A stretch of DNA of 64,000 bases from contig NZ_SODM01000006.1 in NCBI RefSeq assembly GCF_004368785.1, forward strand, positions 62,001 to 126,000, written 5' to 3'. This stretch comes from Flavobacterium sp. 270 (GTDB taxonomy: Bacteria > Bacteroidota > Bacteroidia > Flavobacteriales > Flavobacteriaceae). Positions 1 to 7,421 of the stretch are shown piece after piece. The translations under genes and the position numbers were made by a program. The notes below the pieces were generated by a model. That model did not search any database and had not been told where the DNA came from. It saw nothing but the letters and a program-made list of their open reading frames with translations. How positions within the stretch are numbered: the stretch's first letter is position 1; every line of letters starts with the position of its first letter.

Positions 1-683
1 ACGATCACCAATTAATGGACTACCTAAAAGTAGGTCATGACGATGTTCACGGTTTAGATATCGAAGTAAACTTTACTATCGAAGCAATTAACGGAGCAGA
101 ATTGGCAGAATTAAACCAAGATTTATTTGATAAACTTTTTGGAGAAGGAAAAGTAGCTTCTTTAGAAGATTTAAAAGCTAAAATCAAAGAAGATGCAGAA
201 GCTCAATTTGCACAACAAGCGGATCAAAAATTATTGTTAGACGTTCAGGATTTCTTGATCGAAAGCACAAAATTTGATTTACCAGCAGAATTCCTTAAAA
301 AATGGTTGCAAACTGTAGGAGAGAAAAAACTTTCTGCAGAAGAAGCTGAAGTTGAATACGCAAGATCTGAAAAAGGTTTACGTTTTCAATTAATTGAAGG
401 AAAAGCAATGGCTCAAAGCAATATCCAAATTACATTTGAAGATTTGAAAGCGTTTACAACAGGTGCAATCAAACAACAAATGGCTCAATTTGGACAAACA
501 AACCCAACTGACGAAGAAGTTCAAGGAATCGTGGCTAGAGTTTTATCTAACCAAGAAGAAGTAAAAAGACTTTCTGAGCAAGTTGTAGCAGCTAAATTGT
601 TAGATTTGTTTAAAGAAAAAGCAAACCCAACAACTAAAGAAGTTACTTACGAAGAATTTATTGCTGCGTCTTACGGAGAATAA
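1..683 (+). CDS. tig: Trigger factor (partial, C-terminal part)
   Basis: This is the C-terminal half of the ribosome-associated folding chaperone trigger factor. The reading frame is open through the left edge, so the first in-frame Met at base 15 is internal and the true start lies outside the window. What remains is an acidic, Lys/Glu-rich, largely helical sequence of about 225 residues, matching the arms of the chaperone cradle. The ribosome-binding N-terminal domain and most of the peptidyl-prolyl isomerase domain are not visible. It is followed by a strong terminator and then clpP and clpX. The order tig-clpP-clpX is the classic protein quality-control arrangement and supports the identification. 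Confidence 0.93.
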   Translation, partial: DHQLMDYLKVGHDDVHGLDIEVNFTIEAINGAELAELNQDLFDKLFGEGKVASLEDLKAKIKEDAEAQFAQQADQKLLLDVQDFLIESTKFDLPAEFLKKWLQTVGEKKLSAEEAEVEYARSEKGLRFQLIEGKAMAQSNIQITFEDLKAFTTGAIKQQMAQFGQTNPTDEEVQGIVARVLSNQEEVKRLSEQVVAAKLLDLFKEKANPTTKEVTYEEFIAASYGE

Positions 684-703
684 TTTCAAAAATTAATATA
701 TTT

Positions 704-744
704 GAGCGTCAATAGGAGTTTTTCTATTGACGCTCTTTTTTTTG
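704..744 (+). terminator. Intrinsic terminator after tig
   Basis: A perfect 12-bp stem (704-715 with 724-735, GAGCGTCAATAG arm) has an 8-nt loop and is followed directly by a run of nine T. It lies 20 bp after the tig stop codon, so clpP needs its own promoter. Confidence 0.9.
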
Positions 745-846
745 TTTCTAGTTTCAGGTTTCAAATTTTAACGTTGTGGACAAACTTAAAACCTGAAAGA
801 AAAAACTTTGAACCTTTGCATCTCAGAACCTTAAAAAGAAGACATA

Positions 847-877
847 TTGACATACTTATAAAAAGGTATGACCTTTG
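847..877 (+). promoter_or_regulatory. Putative clpP promoter
   Basis: TTG at 847-849 and GACCTTTG at 870-877 are separated by 20 bp. This fits the Bacteroidota pattern TTG-N17-23-TAnnTTTG with one mismatch in the -7 box. The predicted start site is about 40 bp before the clpP ATG. Confidence 0.5.
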
Positions 878-925
878 TAATAAGTGATGATATAGATTTA
901 TAAATTAAACTTAGAAAACATACAT

Positions 926-1600
926 ATGAACTACGGTAAAGAATTCAAAAAATTTGCTACAAAGCACCAAGGAGTAAACGCAATGTACTATGATAAAATC
1001 GTAGCTGCGATGAACCCAACAAACATGACTCCATATATTATAGAAGAGCGTCAGTTGAATATTTCTCAATTAGATGTTTTCTCAAGATTAATGATGGACA
1101 GAATCATCTTTTTAGGAACAGGTATAGACGATCAAATCGCAAATATCGTTCAGGCACAATTGCTTTTTTTAGAAAGTGCAGATGCTACAAAAGACATTCA
1201 AATTTATTTAAATTCTCCTGGAGGAAGCGTTTACGCAGGATTAGGAATTTATGATACTATGCAATTTATCAAACCAGATGTTGCTACAATCTGTACAGGA
1301 ATGGCAGCTTCTATGGGAGCAGTTTTATTATGTGCAGGTGCTGCAGGAAAACGTTCAGCATTGCCACATTCAAGAGTAATGATTCACCAGCCATCTGGAG
1401 GAGCACAAGGAGTTGCTACAGATATGGAAATCAACTTACGTGAAATGTTGAAGCTGAAAGATGAATTATATCATATTATATCACAACATTCAGGACAAAC
1501 TTTTGATAAAGTTCATAAAGACAGTGAGCGTGATTACTGGATGAAAGCTGATGAAGCTAAAGAGTACGGAATGATTGATGAAGTATTAAGAAGAAGCTAA
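926..1600 (+). CDS. clpP: ATP-dependent Clp protease proteolytic subunit
   Basis: ClpP is the serine protease core that degrades unfolded or tagged proteins fed to it by ClpX. The catalytic triad is visible: Ser129 in GMAASMGA, His154 in MIHQP and Asp203 in ERDYW. The oxyanion-hole region NSPGGSV lies at 96-102. At 224 residues it is slightly longer than E. coli ClpP, with an N-terminal extension typical of Bacteroidota that probably contains a processed propeptide. An internal Met20 or Met29 could be an alternative start, but the upstream ATG has a well-placed promoter. It sits between tig and clpX. Confidence 0.97.
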   Translation: MNYGKEFKKFATKHQGVNAMYYDKIVAAMNPTNMTPYIIEERQLNISQLDVFSRLMMDRIIFLGTGIDDQIANIVQAQLLFLESADATKDIQIYLNSPGGSVYAGLGIYDTMQFIKPDVATICTGMAASMGAVLLCAGAAGKRSALPHSRVMIHQPSGGAQGVATDMEINLREMLKLKDELYHIISQHSGQTFDKVHKDSERDYWMKADEAKEYGMIDEVLRRS

Positions 1601-1623
1601 TAAAATTGTTTCAAGTTTACATT

Positions 1624-1669
1624 GTTTCAGGTTTCAAGTTGGTTAATAAAGCAACTTGAAACCTGAAAC
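1624..1669. repeat. Inverted repeat in clpP-clpX gap
   Basis: A perfect 18-bp inverted repeat (1624-1641 with 1652-1669, built from the word GTTTCAGGTTTCAAG) has a 10-nt spacer. No T-run follows the right arm, so it is a poor intrinsic terminator. The same words recur imperfectly at about 746-800, suggesting an interspersed simple repeat and not a dedicated site. Confidence 0.7.
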
Positions 1670-1706
1670 CTGAAACAAAAAAATAAAAAAAGATAAGAAG
1701 CAAGAC

Positions 1707-1758
1707 ACTAAGTTTCTAAGTTTTTGAGTTTTAGACTATAAAAGCTTAGAAACTTAGT
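1707..1758. repeat. Inverted repeat overlapping the clpX promoter
   Basis: A perfect 14-bp inverted repeat (1707-1720 with 1745-1758, word ACTAAGTTTCTAAG) ends at the clpX -7 box. A further half copy (AACTTAGAAACTTA) lies at 1767-1780. These CTAAG/CTTAG words recur in other gaps of the window. Confidence 0.65.
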
Positions 1759-1765
1759 ATCTTTG
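1758..1765 (+). promoter_or_regulatory. Putative clpX -7 box
   Basis: TATCTTTG is a perfect match to TAnnTTTG and lies 23 bp before the clpX ATG. No good -33 TTG is found at normal spacing. The predicted 5' leader would be short, about 15-20 nt. Confidence 0.55.
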
Positions 1766-1788
1766 CAACTTAGAAACTTAAATAAGGA

Positions 1789-3021
1789 ATGGCAAAAGTA
1801 GTATTAGAATGTTCGTTTTGTGGAAGAAAAAAGCCAGAAACTAATTTATTAATTGCCGGTATCAATGCGCATATTTGTGATAAATGTATTGAACAGGCAC
1901 ACGGAATTGTATTAGAAGAATTAAAATCTAGCGGAAGCGCTAAATTGGTTGGGGACTTAATTTTAAAGAAACCAAAAGAAATTAGAGCTTTTTTAGATCA
2001 ATATGTTATTGGTCAGGACCAGACAAAAAAAGTAATGTCGGTTGCGGTTTACAATCACTACAAACGTTTAATGCAACAGCAATTAGATGACGAAGTAGAG
2101 ATTGAAAAAAGTAATATCATTATGGTGGGGCAAACCGGAACAGGAAAAACATTAGTAGCAAAAACTATTGCGAAAATGTTAGACGTTCCTTTGGCAATTG
2201 TTGATGCAACTGTATTAACAGAAGCTGGTTATGTTGGAGAAGACGTAGAAAGTATTTTGACACGTTTGCTTCAGGCAGCAGATTATGATGTGGCTAAAGC
2301 CGAAAGAGGAATCGTTTTTATTGACGAAATTGATAAAATTGCCCGTAAGAGCGATAATCCGTCAATAACGCGTGACGTTTCTGGAGAAGGTGTACAGCAG
2401 GCATTATTAAAATTATTAGAAGGAACAGTTGTAAATGTACCACCAAAAGGAGGTCGTAAACACCCAGACCAGAAATTTGTTGAAGTAAATACCCAAAACA
2501 TCTTGTTTATTGCAGGAGGAGCTTTTGATGGAGTAGAACGTATTATTTCTAAACGTTTAAACCGTCAGGCAGTTGGATATTCTACTTCTAGAAATGTAGA
2601 TAATATCGACAAAAACAATTTATTGCAGTACATCATTCCAAAAGATATCAAGGATTTCGGATTGATTCCTGAAATTATTGGTCGTCTGCCAGTTCTTACA
2701 CACATGGATCCTCTTGATAGAGAAACATTGCGTGCAATTCTGACACAGCCTAAAAATGCATTAATAAAACAATATCAAAAATTATTCTTGATGGATGATG
2801 TTGAATTTGCAATTACAGACGAAGCATTAGATTTTATCGTAGATAAAGCATTAGAGTACAAACTAGGCGCTCGTGGATTACGTTCGTTATGCGAAGCAAT
2901 CTTAACAGACGCGATGTACGAACTGCCAAGTTCTGACGATAAAACACTGACAATCGATAAGGATTATGCAGAACATACATTAAGTAAAAATTTATTGAAG
3001 CGTATGGAAATTGCTTCTTAA
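1789..3021 (+). CDS. clpX: ATP-dependent Clp protease ATP-binding subunit ClpX
   Basis: ClpX is the AAA+ unfoldase that recognises substrates and threads them into ClpP. The N-terminal zinc-binding domain has Cys8, Cys11, Cys30 and Cys33. The AAA+ module shows Walker A GQTGTGKT at 114-121, pore loop GYVG at 147-150, Walker B VFIDE at 176-180 and a sensor-2 GARGLRS motif in the small C-terminal domain. The length of 410 residues is normal. The gap to clpP is 188 bp and holds its own -7 box, so clpX can be transcribed independently of clpP. Confidence 0.98.
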   Translation: MAKVVLECSFCGRKKPETNLLIAGINAHICDKCIEQAHGIVLEELKSSGSAKLVGDLILKKPKEIRAFLDQYVIGQDQTKKVMSVAVYNHYKRLMQQQLDDEVEIEKSNIIMVGQTGTGKTLVAKTIAKMLDVPLAIVDATVLTEAGYVGEDVESILTRLLQAADYDVAKAERGIVFIDEIDKIARKSDNPSITRDVSGEGVQQALLKLLEGTVVNVPPKGGRKHPDQKFVEVNTQNILFIAGGAFDGVERIISKRLNRQAVGYSTSRNVDNIDKNNLLQYIIPKDIKDFGLIPEIIGRLPVLTHMDPLDRETLRAILTQPKNALIKQYQKLFLMDDVEFAITDEALDFIVDKALEYKLGARGLRSLCEAILTDAMYELPSSDDKTLTIDKDYAEHTLSKNLLKRMEIAS

Positions 3022-3043
3022 AGCTTAAAGATATTTTATTCTA

Positions 3044-3079
3044 AAACCTGTTCATTTATTTGAGCAGGTTTTTTTTATA
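3044..3079 (+). terminator. Intrinsic terminator after clpX
   Basis: An 11-bp stem (3044-3054 with 3061-3071, one G.T pair) with a 6-nt loop is followed by a T-run. It starts 23 bp after the clpX stop codon. Confidence 0.85.
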
Positions 3080-3132
3080 ACCAAAATAATATATCTAAGT
3101 TTTTGAATAAATATTCTTTGTAATTTGCTATT

Positions 3133-3780
3133 ATGAAAATTACTACACTCCTGATTATTTTTGCACTATTTTGGTCTTGTACAACAAAGACAAAAGAAAA
3201 AGCATATTCGGTTTTAAAAAGCGAAAACATACAAAATAAAGCCATAGAAATTTCGGATATAGATTATAGTTCTTATTTTAAAGAAGCCGCGCAATACACA
3301 AAAAAGAGCAATTATAACCGAGATATTTTTATACTTGTAGATCTTGGAAAACATTCCGGACTAAAAAGATTTTTTGTTTATGATTTTAAGAAAAACAAAA
3401 TTATCAAATCCTATATGGTGAGTCACGGCTGTGGTGATGCTTCCTGGGGAGCAACTATGACAAAAGATGAGGCACAGATTAGTAATGTGCCAGATTCACA
3501 TTGTTCTTCAATAGGAAAATATATGATATCGAGCCGGGGAACAAGCGAATGGGGAATAAAGGTTAATTATCTAATGTTAGGAAAAGATAAAACGAATTCA
3601 AACGCATTGAACCGTGCCATTGTACTGCACTCCTGGAATGCTGTTCCCGAAAATGAAGTTTATCCCGAAGGAACTCCAGAAGGCTGGGGCTGTCCTGCGG
3701 TTTCTAATGAAAGTATGAAAGAAATAGATCAATTGCTCAAAACAAATAAGCGGGTTTTGATGTGGATTATTAAATCATAA
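3133..3780 (+). CDS. Murein L,D-transpeptidase catalytic domain lipoprotein (YkuD_2 family)
   Basis: This is a predicted cell-envelope protein of 215 residues. It starts with a lipoprotein signal sequence whose lipobox is FWSC. The rest matches the YkuD_2 family of L,D-transpeptidase-like proteins. It has a SHGCG segment near residue 98, a conserved HSW motif near 169 and EGWGCPAVS near 183-191, whose Cys is the predicted catalytic nucleophile. Enzymes of the wider superfamily form or cleave 3-3 crosslinks or attach proteins to peptidoglycan. The substrate of this branch cannot be read from sequence. A separate transcription unit is likely, because terminator-like DNA precedes it and a convergent regulator gene follows. 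Confidence 0.85.
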   Translation: MKITTLLIIFALFWSCTTKTKEKAYSVLKSENIQNKAIEISDIDYSSYFKEAAQYTKKSNYNRDIFILVDLGKHSGLKRFFVYDFKKNKIIKSYMVSHGCGDASWGATMTKDEAQISNVPDSHCSSIGKYMISSRGTSEWGIKVNYLMLGKDKTNSNALNRAIVLHSWNAVPENEVYPEGTPEGWGCPAVSNESMKEIDQLLKTNKRVLMWIIKS

Positions 3781-3805
3781 AAAAAGCTAATTTCAAAAAA
3801 AAGAA

Positions 3806-4771
3806 TTACTGCACTCTAAACTTCTCCCGATATTCAATAGGTTTCATGCCAACCATTTTATGGAATATTTTTCTAAAAGCTTTCGGGTCGTTATATCCTG
3901 TTTTTTCAATAATCTCCGAAATCGAAAGTTGTGTCTGCTCCAAATATTTTTTAGAACTTTCAACCCTGATATTTTGCAGATATTCGATAGGAGGAATTCC
4001 GGTTACCTGTTTAAATCTACGTGTCATATTGCGGGCGCTGGTCGGAATATCTTTGGTGATTTCTTCTAATTTTACAATTGTGCTGTATTCATTTTCAATT
4101 TTTTGCTGTAACATCGCAACCAAATTATCATTGTGAAGATGATTAGGTCTAAAAGTGCTGAAATAACTTTGTTTGTAGCGGTTTAAATCAATCGAAAAAA
4201 TCTTGGCAATTTGTACGGCAATTTCATTACCGCAAAATTTCTGAATCAAAAGAATCAACAAATGAAAAGTTGAGGTAGAACCTCCGCTGGTGTATAAACT
4301 TCCGTCTGCTGTCAAAGTCTCTTCCGATTTTAATTTCACTAAAGGAAAAGCCTTCGTAAAAGCACTACAGGCATCAACATGTGTGGTAGCCAGCTTTTCG
4401 TTGAGTAAACCCGAAGCAGCAAACAAAAAAGCGCCAGTGCAAAAACTTGCCAGTTCCGCTCCAGATTGATGTTGTTTTTTTAACCACGGAATAAAATTTT
4501 TATTCTTATGGATCATTTCGCTCATATTATCTGTCGTAAAAGCCGGAATCAAAATCAGTTCTAGAGAAATATTCGAACCCTCAATCGCGTTTACTTTATA
4601 ACCAAATAAATTTTCCTGATCAATTTGTTCTTTAGATTGAAAAACCATTATTTCAAACGGTTTGTCATTTCCTTTAAAGAGTTTATTGGCCGTTTCAAAA
4701 ACTTCCAAAATAGCTGCTATGCTCAATAACTTATAATCATACGGCACAATCAAACCAACTTTCTTGCTCAT
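3806..4771 (-). CDS. GlxA family AraC-type transcriptional regulator
   Basis: The 321-residue protein has two parts. Residues 1 to about 190 form a DJ-1/PfpI (class I glutamine amidotransferase-like) domain with the elbow motif ASFCTGAF. Residues about 225-321 form an AraC/XylS DNA-binding domain with two helix-turn-helix units, ending in the typical GMKPIEYR segment. GlxA-type regulators use the DJ-1-like domain as a sensor or oligomerisation module. The gene is divergent from the SRPBCC/VOC cluster starting 170 bp away, so it is a candidate regulator of that cluster. The effector is unknown. Confidence 0.9.
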   Translation of the reverse strand: MSKKVGLIVPYDYKLLSIAAILEVFETANKLFKGNDKPFEIMVFQSKEQIDQENLFGYKVNAIEGSNISLELILIPAFTTDNMSEMIHKNKNFIPWLKKQHQSGAELASFCTGAFLFAASGLLNEKLATTHVDACSAFTKAFPLVKLKSEETLTADGSLYTSGGSTSTFHLLILLIQKFCGNEIAVQIAKIFSIDLNRYKQSYFSTFRPNHLHNDNLVAMLQQKIENEYSTIVKLEEITKDIPTSARNMTRRFKQVTGIPPIEYLQNIRVESSKKYLEQTQLSISEIIEKTGYNDPKAFRKIFHKMVGMKPIEYREKFRVQ

Positions 4772-4803
4772 AATTTTGTGGTATTTAGAAAAAGGATTCT
4801 TTA

Positions 4804-4811
4804 CAAAAATA
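4804..4811 (-). promoter_or_regulatory. Putative -7 box of the GlxA-type regulator gene
   Basis: On the minus strand this reads TATTTTTG, a perfect TAnnTTTG, 32 bp upstream of the ATG. No clear -33 TTG is seen. Confidence 0.45.
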
Positions 4812-4877
4812 GATTAATTTGTCTTAAATGACCCTAAGAATGACTTTTAATGTAGTATTAGTCATTAATTATAATTC

Positions 4878-4885
4878 TACATTTG
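4878..4885 (+). promoter_or_regulatory. Putative -7 box of the SRPBCC/VOC cluster
   Basis: TACATTTG is a perfect TAnnTTTG, 55 bp upstream of the first SRPBCC ATG. There is no good TTG at the -33 position, which fits an activator-dependent promoter. The divergent AraC-type gene is the nearest candidate regulator. Confidence 0.5.
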
Positions 4886-4940
4886 TTTTAAATAATTTGT
4901 AATTTTATAAAAATCTAAGTTTAAATTTATTAAATATATA

Positions 4941-5351
4941 ATGATAACAGTACAGACTAAGATTAATGCATCAATAGATAAAGCCTGGGATTTTTGGAGA
5001 TTGCCGGAGCATATTGTAAAATGGAATTCGCCTTCTAATGATTGGTACACATCAAAAGCAGAAAATGATCTCACTTTAGGCGGGAAATTTAAATATACAA
5101 TGAATGCAAAAGAACAGGATTTGCATTTTGATTTTGAAGGTGTATATACCAAAGTAGAGAAAAATAAAGTTATAGAATATAAACTTCATGATAACAGAAC
5201 AGGAAGTATTCAGTTTCTGGAAAATGACAATCAAATAATAGTAACAGAAACATTTGAACCTACACCAAGTGATCCCGAAAGTATGCAGCAAGAATGGTGT
5301 CAGGCCGTTATTGATAATTTTAAAAAATACGTAGAAAGTTTTTCAAAATAA
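4941..5351 (+). CDS. SRPBCC (AHSA1-like) domain protein, copy 1
   Basis: This is a 136-residue single-domain protein of the START/SRPBCC superfamily (Aha1/polyketide-cyclase-like fold). Visible marks are the N-terminal beta strand with TKINAS and KAWDFW, the central GGKF segment, and the C-terminal helix ending in FKKYVES. Such proteins bind small hydrophobic ligands in a deep cavity and rarely have an assigned reaction. It is followed after 18 bp by a close paralogue that begins with the same 11 residues, so the pair arose by tandem duplication. It is the first gene of a five-gene run. Confidence 0.85.
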   Translation: MITVQTKINASIDKAWDFWRLPEHIVKWNSPSNDWYTSKAENDLTLGGKFKYTMNAKEQDLHFDFEGVYTKVEKNKVIEYKLHDNRTGSIQFLENDNQIIVTETFEPTPSDPESMQQEWCQAVIDNFKKYVESFSK

Positions 5352-5369
5352 AATCCAAATAAAAATATA

Positions 5370-5774
5370 ATGATAACAGTACAAACAAAAATTAATGCTT
5401 CTCTAGAAAAAGTGTGGAAATTCTGGACAAAACCAGAACATATTAAAAATTGGGCTTTTGCATCGCCAGAATGGCATGCGCCTGCTGCGGAAAATGATTT
5501 AAATGTTGGTGGAAAATTTTCGACAACAATGGCGGCAAAAGATGGCAGTATGAGTTTTGATTTTGGTGGAGAATATACTTTGGTAAAACAACATGAAGCC
5601 ATCAGTTATATAATGGATGACGGAAGAAGTGCAGAAATTACTTTTAAAGAAACTCCAGACGGAATTGAAATTATAGAAAGCTTTGATCCCGAAACACAAA
5701 ATCCTGAAGAAATGCAACGCGGAGGCTGGCAGGCTATTCTGGACAATTTTAAAAATTATGTTGAGGAGAATTAG
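5370..5774 (+). CDS. SRPBCC (AHSA1-like) domain protein, copy 2
   Basis: This 134-residue paralogue of the upstream gene shares the start MITVQTKINAS and the same domain outline: KVWKFW, GGKFSTTMAAKDGS, and a C-terminal helix ending in FKNYVEEN. The nucleotide sequences also match closely at the start. Between the two the ligand-cavity residues differ noticeably, which suggests divergence of the bound ligand. It is probably in one transcript with the gene 18 bp upstream. No enzymatic motif is visible. Confidence 0.85.
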   Translation: MITVQTKINASLEKVWKFWTKPEHIKNWAFASPEWHAPAAENDLNVGGKFSTTMAAKDGSMSFDFGGEYTLVKQHEAISYIMDDGRSAEITFKETPDGIEIIESFDPETQNPEEMQRGGWQAILDNFKNYVEEN

Positions 5775-5854
5775 GGAGAAAGTAGCAAAGTAGCAAAGCG
5801 ACAAAGGTTCTTTAGTAGCATAAAAAAACAATATCTAACATAAAACAAAAGCAA

Positions 5855-6265
5855 ATGACAAAACAAATTTGGTTGAATCTGCCTGTAAAAGACGTGGCAA
5901 AAGCGAAGGATTTTTTCTGGAAAATAGGTTTTTCTTTTAATGAACAACATGACACGCCAAGTTCTACTTGTATGGTAGTAGGCGAAGGACATTTTGTAGT
6001 AATGCTTTTTGAAGAATCATTGTTTGCAGGTTTTATACAAAATAATATTGTAGATACACAATCCGGCTCAGAAGTTTTGATTTCGATTGATGCTGAAAGC
6101 AGGGAAGAAGTTGATGAATTAGCAAAAAAAATAGAAGAAGCGGGAGGAAATGTATTCTCTCCACCAGCAGAATCTCAAGGCTGGATGTACGGCTGTGGTT
6201 TTGCAGATTTAGACGGACATCGATGGAATGTTTTATATATGGACTTTAGTAAATTACCTCATTAA
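5855..6265 (+). CDS. VOC family (glyoxalase/bleomycin resistance) protein
   Basis: The 136-residue protein begins with IWLNLPVKDVAKAKDFFWKIG and ends with GFADLDGHRWNVLYMD. These are the start and the metal-site end strand of the vicinal oxygen chelate fold. In the family the ends of paired beta-alpha-beta-beta-beta units supply metal ligands, and the closing segment is usually DPxGHxWE. Here it is DLDGHRWN, so the usual terminal Glu is replaced and metal catalysis is uncertain. It lies 80 bp after the SRPBCC pair, across a short simple-repeat stretch, and 7 bp before the next SRPBCC gene. Confidence 0.85.
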   Translation: MTKQIWLNLPVKDVAKAKDFFWKIGFSFNEQHDTPSSTCMVVGEGHFVVMLFEESLFAGFIQNNIVDTQSGSEVLISIDAESREEVDELAKKIEEAGGNVFSPPAESQGWMYGCGFADLDGHRWNVLYMDFSKLPH

Positions 6266-6272
6266 ATTAATT

Positions 6273-6710
6273 ATGGAAACACTAGAATTTACCATTAGAA
6301 TTAAAGCCTCAAAAGAAAAAGTATGGTCGGTTTTATGGGATGATGAAACCTATAAAAAATGGACAGCGGTTTTTTGTGAAGGCTCGCACGCAGTAAGTGA
6401 TTGGAACGAAGGAGACAAAATATATTTTATGTCCCCAAACGGAGAAGGAATGAGCAGTGTAATCGAAAGGAAAATTCCAAATGAATATATGGCTTTTAAG
6501 CATGTAGGAGAGGTCAAAGATTTTAAAGAACTCCCAACAGATCCTGAAACGCAAAAGTTTAACGGTGCAATGGAAACATACCGATTAATTCCTGATGACG
6601 AATTTATTACTTTGACCGTACAAATAGATTTAATCGAGCAATATATGGATTATTTCAAAGAAGCTTTTCCAAAAAGTTTAGAAGTAATAAAAGAATTGTC
6701 GGAACAATAG
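6273..6710 (+). CDS. SRPBCC (AHSA1-like) domain protein, copy 3
   Basis: This is a 145-residue SRPBCC protein, more distant from the first two copies. It has FTIRIKAS and KVWSVLWD near the N-terminus and a C-terminal helix YMDYFKEAFPKSLEVIKELS. The ATG at 6273 is chosen over the in-frame ATG at 6228. The longer form would overlap the VOC gene by 38 bp, and only the shorter form starts at the domain boundary. The gap to the VOC stop codon is 7 bp, so the two are probably co-translated from one message. Confidence 0.83.
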   Translation: METLEFTIRIKASKEKVWSVLWDDETYKKWTAVFCEGSHAVSDWNEGDKIYFMSPNGEGMSSVIERKIPNEYMAFKHVGEVKDFKELPTDPETQKFNGAMETYRLIPDDEFITLTVQIDLIEQYMDYFKEAFPKSLEVIKELSEQ

Positions 6711-6716
6711 AAGAGA

Positions 6717-6764
6717 ATAGTCCTTAGTTCTTAGTCCTACTAAGAACTAAGAACTAGGGACTAT
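6717..6764. repeat. Imperfect inverted repeat (TTAGTTCTTAG words)
   Basis: The arm 6717-6734 pairs with 6747-6764 with one wobble, and part of the motif is repeated in tandem. No T-run follows. It looks like one of the AT-rich interspersed simple repeats of this genome. Confidence 0.6.
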
Positions 6765-6803
6765 ATTCACAACAAGCAACAAACAATAAAACATAAAAAA
6801 ATC

Positions 6804-7241
6804 ATGGCAACAGTAAATCCTTATTTATTATTTAATGGAAATTGCGAAGAAGCATTTCAGTTTTACAAATCAGTTTTTGGCGGAGAATTTCCGTATATCG
6901 GAAAATTTAAAGACGCACCATTAGAAGAAGGCGAAGCAGCACTTTCTGAAGAAGATGCAAACAGAATTATGCACGTTTCATTACCAATTGGAAACACAAT
7001 TTTAATGGGAAGTGACAGTCACCCAAGATACGGCGATGTAGTTTTTGGCAGTAATTTCCAGATTTCTATAAACGTAGAAAGTACCGAAGAAGCAGATCGA
7101 ATTTTTAACAGCTTATCCGCAGGTGGAAAACCTTATATGCCAATGAGTAAAACTTTTTGGGGAGCATATTTTGGTATGTTTCAAGATAAATTTGAAATCA
7201 GCTGGATGGTTAATTTTGATGAAAATATGACAGAAAAATAA
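6804..7241 (+). CDS. PhnB-like VOC family protein
   Basis: The 145-residue protein belongs to the PhnB/3-demethylubiquinone methyltransferase-like branch of the VOC fold. It opens with NPYLLFNGNCEEAFQFYKSVFGGE and has the family's GNTILMGSD segment in the middle and FGMFQDKFEISWMVN at the end. Most members have no proven reaction; some relatives confer resistance or bind small metabolites. It is the last gene of the SRPBCC/VOC run and is followed by a terminator. The 93-bp gap before it holds an inverted repeat, so it may or may not share the upstream transcript. Confidence 0.87.
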   Translation: MATVNPYLLFNGNCEEAFQFYKSVFGGEFPYIGKFKDAPLEEGEAALSEEDANRIMHVSLPIGNTILMGSDSHPRYGDVVFGSNFQISINVESTEEADRIFNSLSAGGKPYMPMSKTFWGAYFGMFQDKFEISWMVNFDENMTEK

Positions 7242-7313
7242 ATTTTAAAAATAGCTAAACGACACAAAGTTATATTATTTGGATAGTCGAAGATTATTGT
7301 TAAAATACTTTAT

Positions 7314-7341
7314 AAAAGCACATTAATTTGTGCTTTTTGTG
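7314..7341 (+). terminator. Intrinsic terminator after the PhnB-like gene
   Basis: A 9-bp stem (7314-7322 with 7329-7337) with a 6-nt loop is followed by a short T-run. It closes the SRPBCC/VOC cluster. Confidence 0.75.
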
Positions 7342-7421
7342 TTTAAAAAAACAAAGGATATTCTTTTTTATCACCAATAGATTGTCGATTTTTGTCGCTT
7401 TCAAAATCAATTCAGATTAAA

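Noticed and set aside
702..887. Open frame of 61 codons after tig
   Set aside because: It begins inside the tig terminator hairpin, runs through the clpP promoter, and has no protein-like composition.
1624..1669. Intrinsic terminator after clpP
   Set aside because: The stem is long, but no T-run follows on either strand; it is reported as a repeat instead.
4823..4838. Third CTTAA-N6-TTAAG site before the GlxA-type gene
   Set aside because: CTTAAATGACCCTAAG has one half-site mismatch and lies 11 bp, not 22 bp, from the -7 box.
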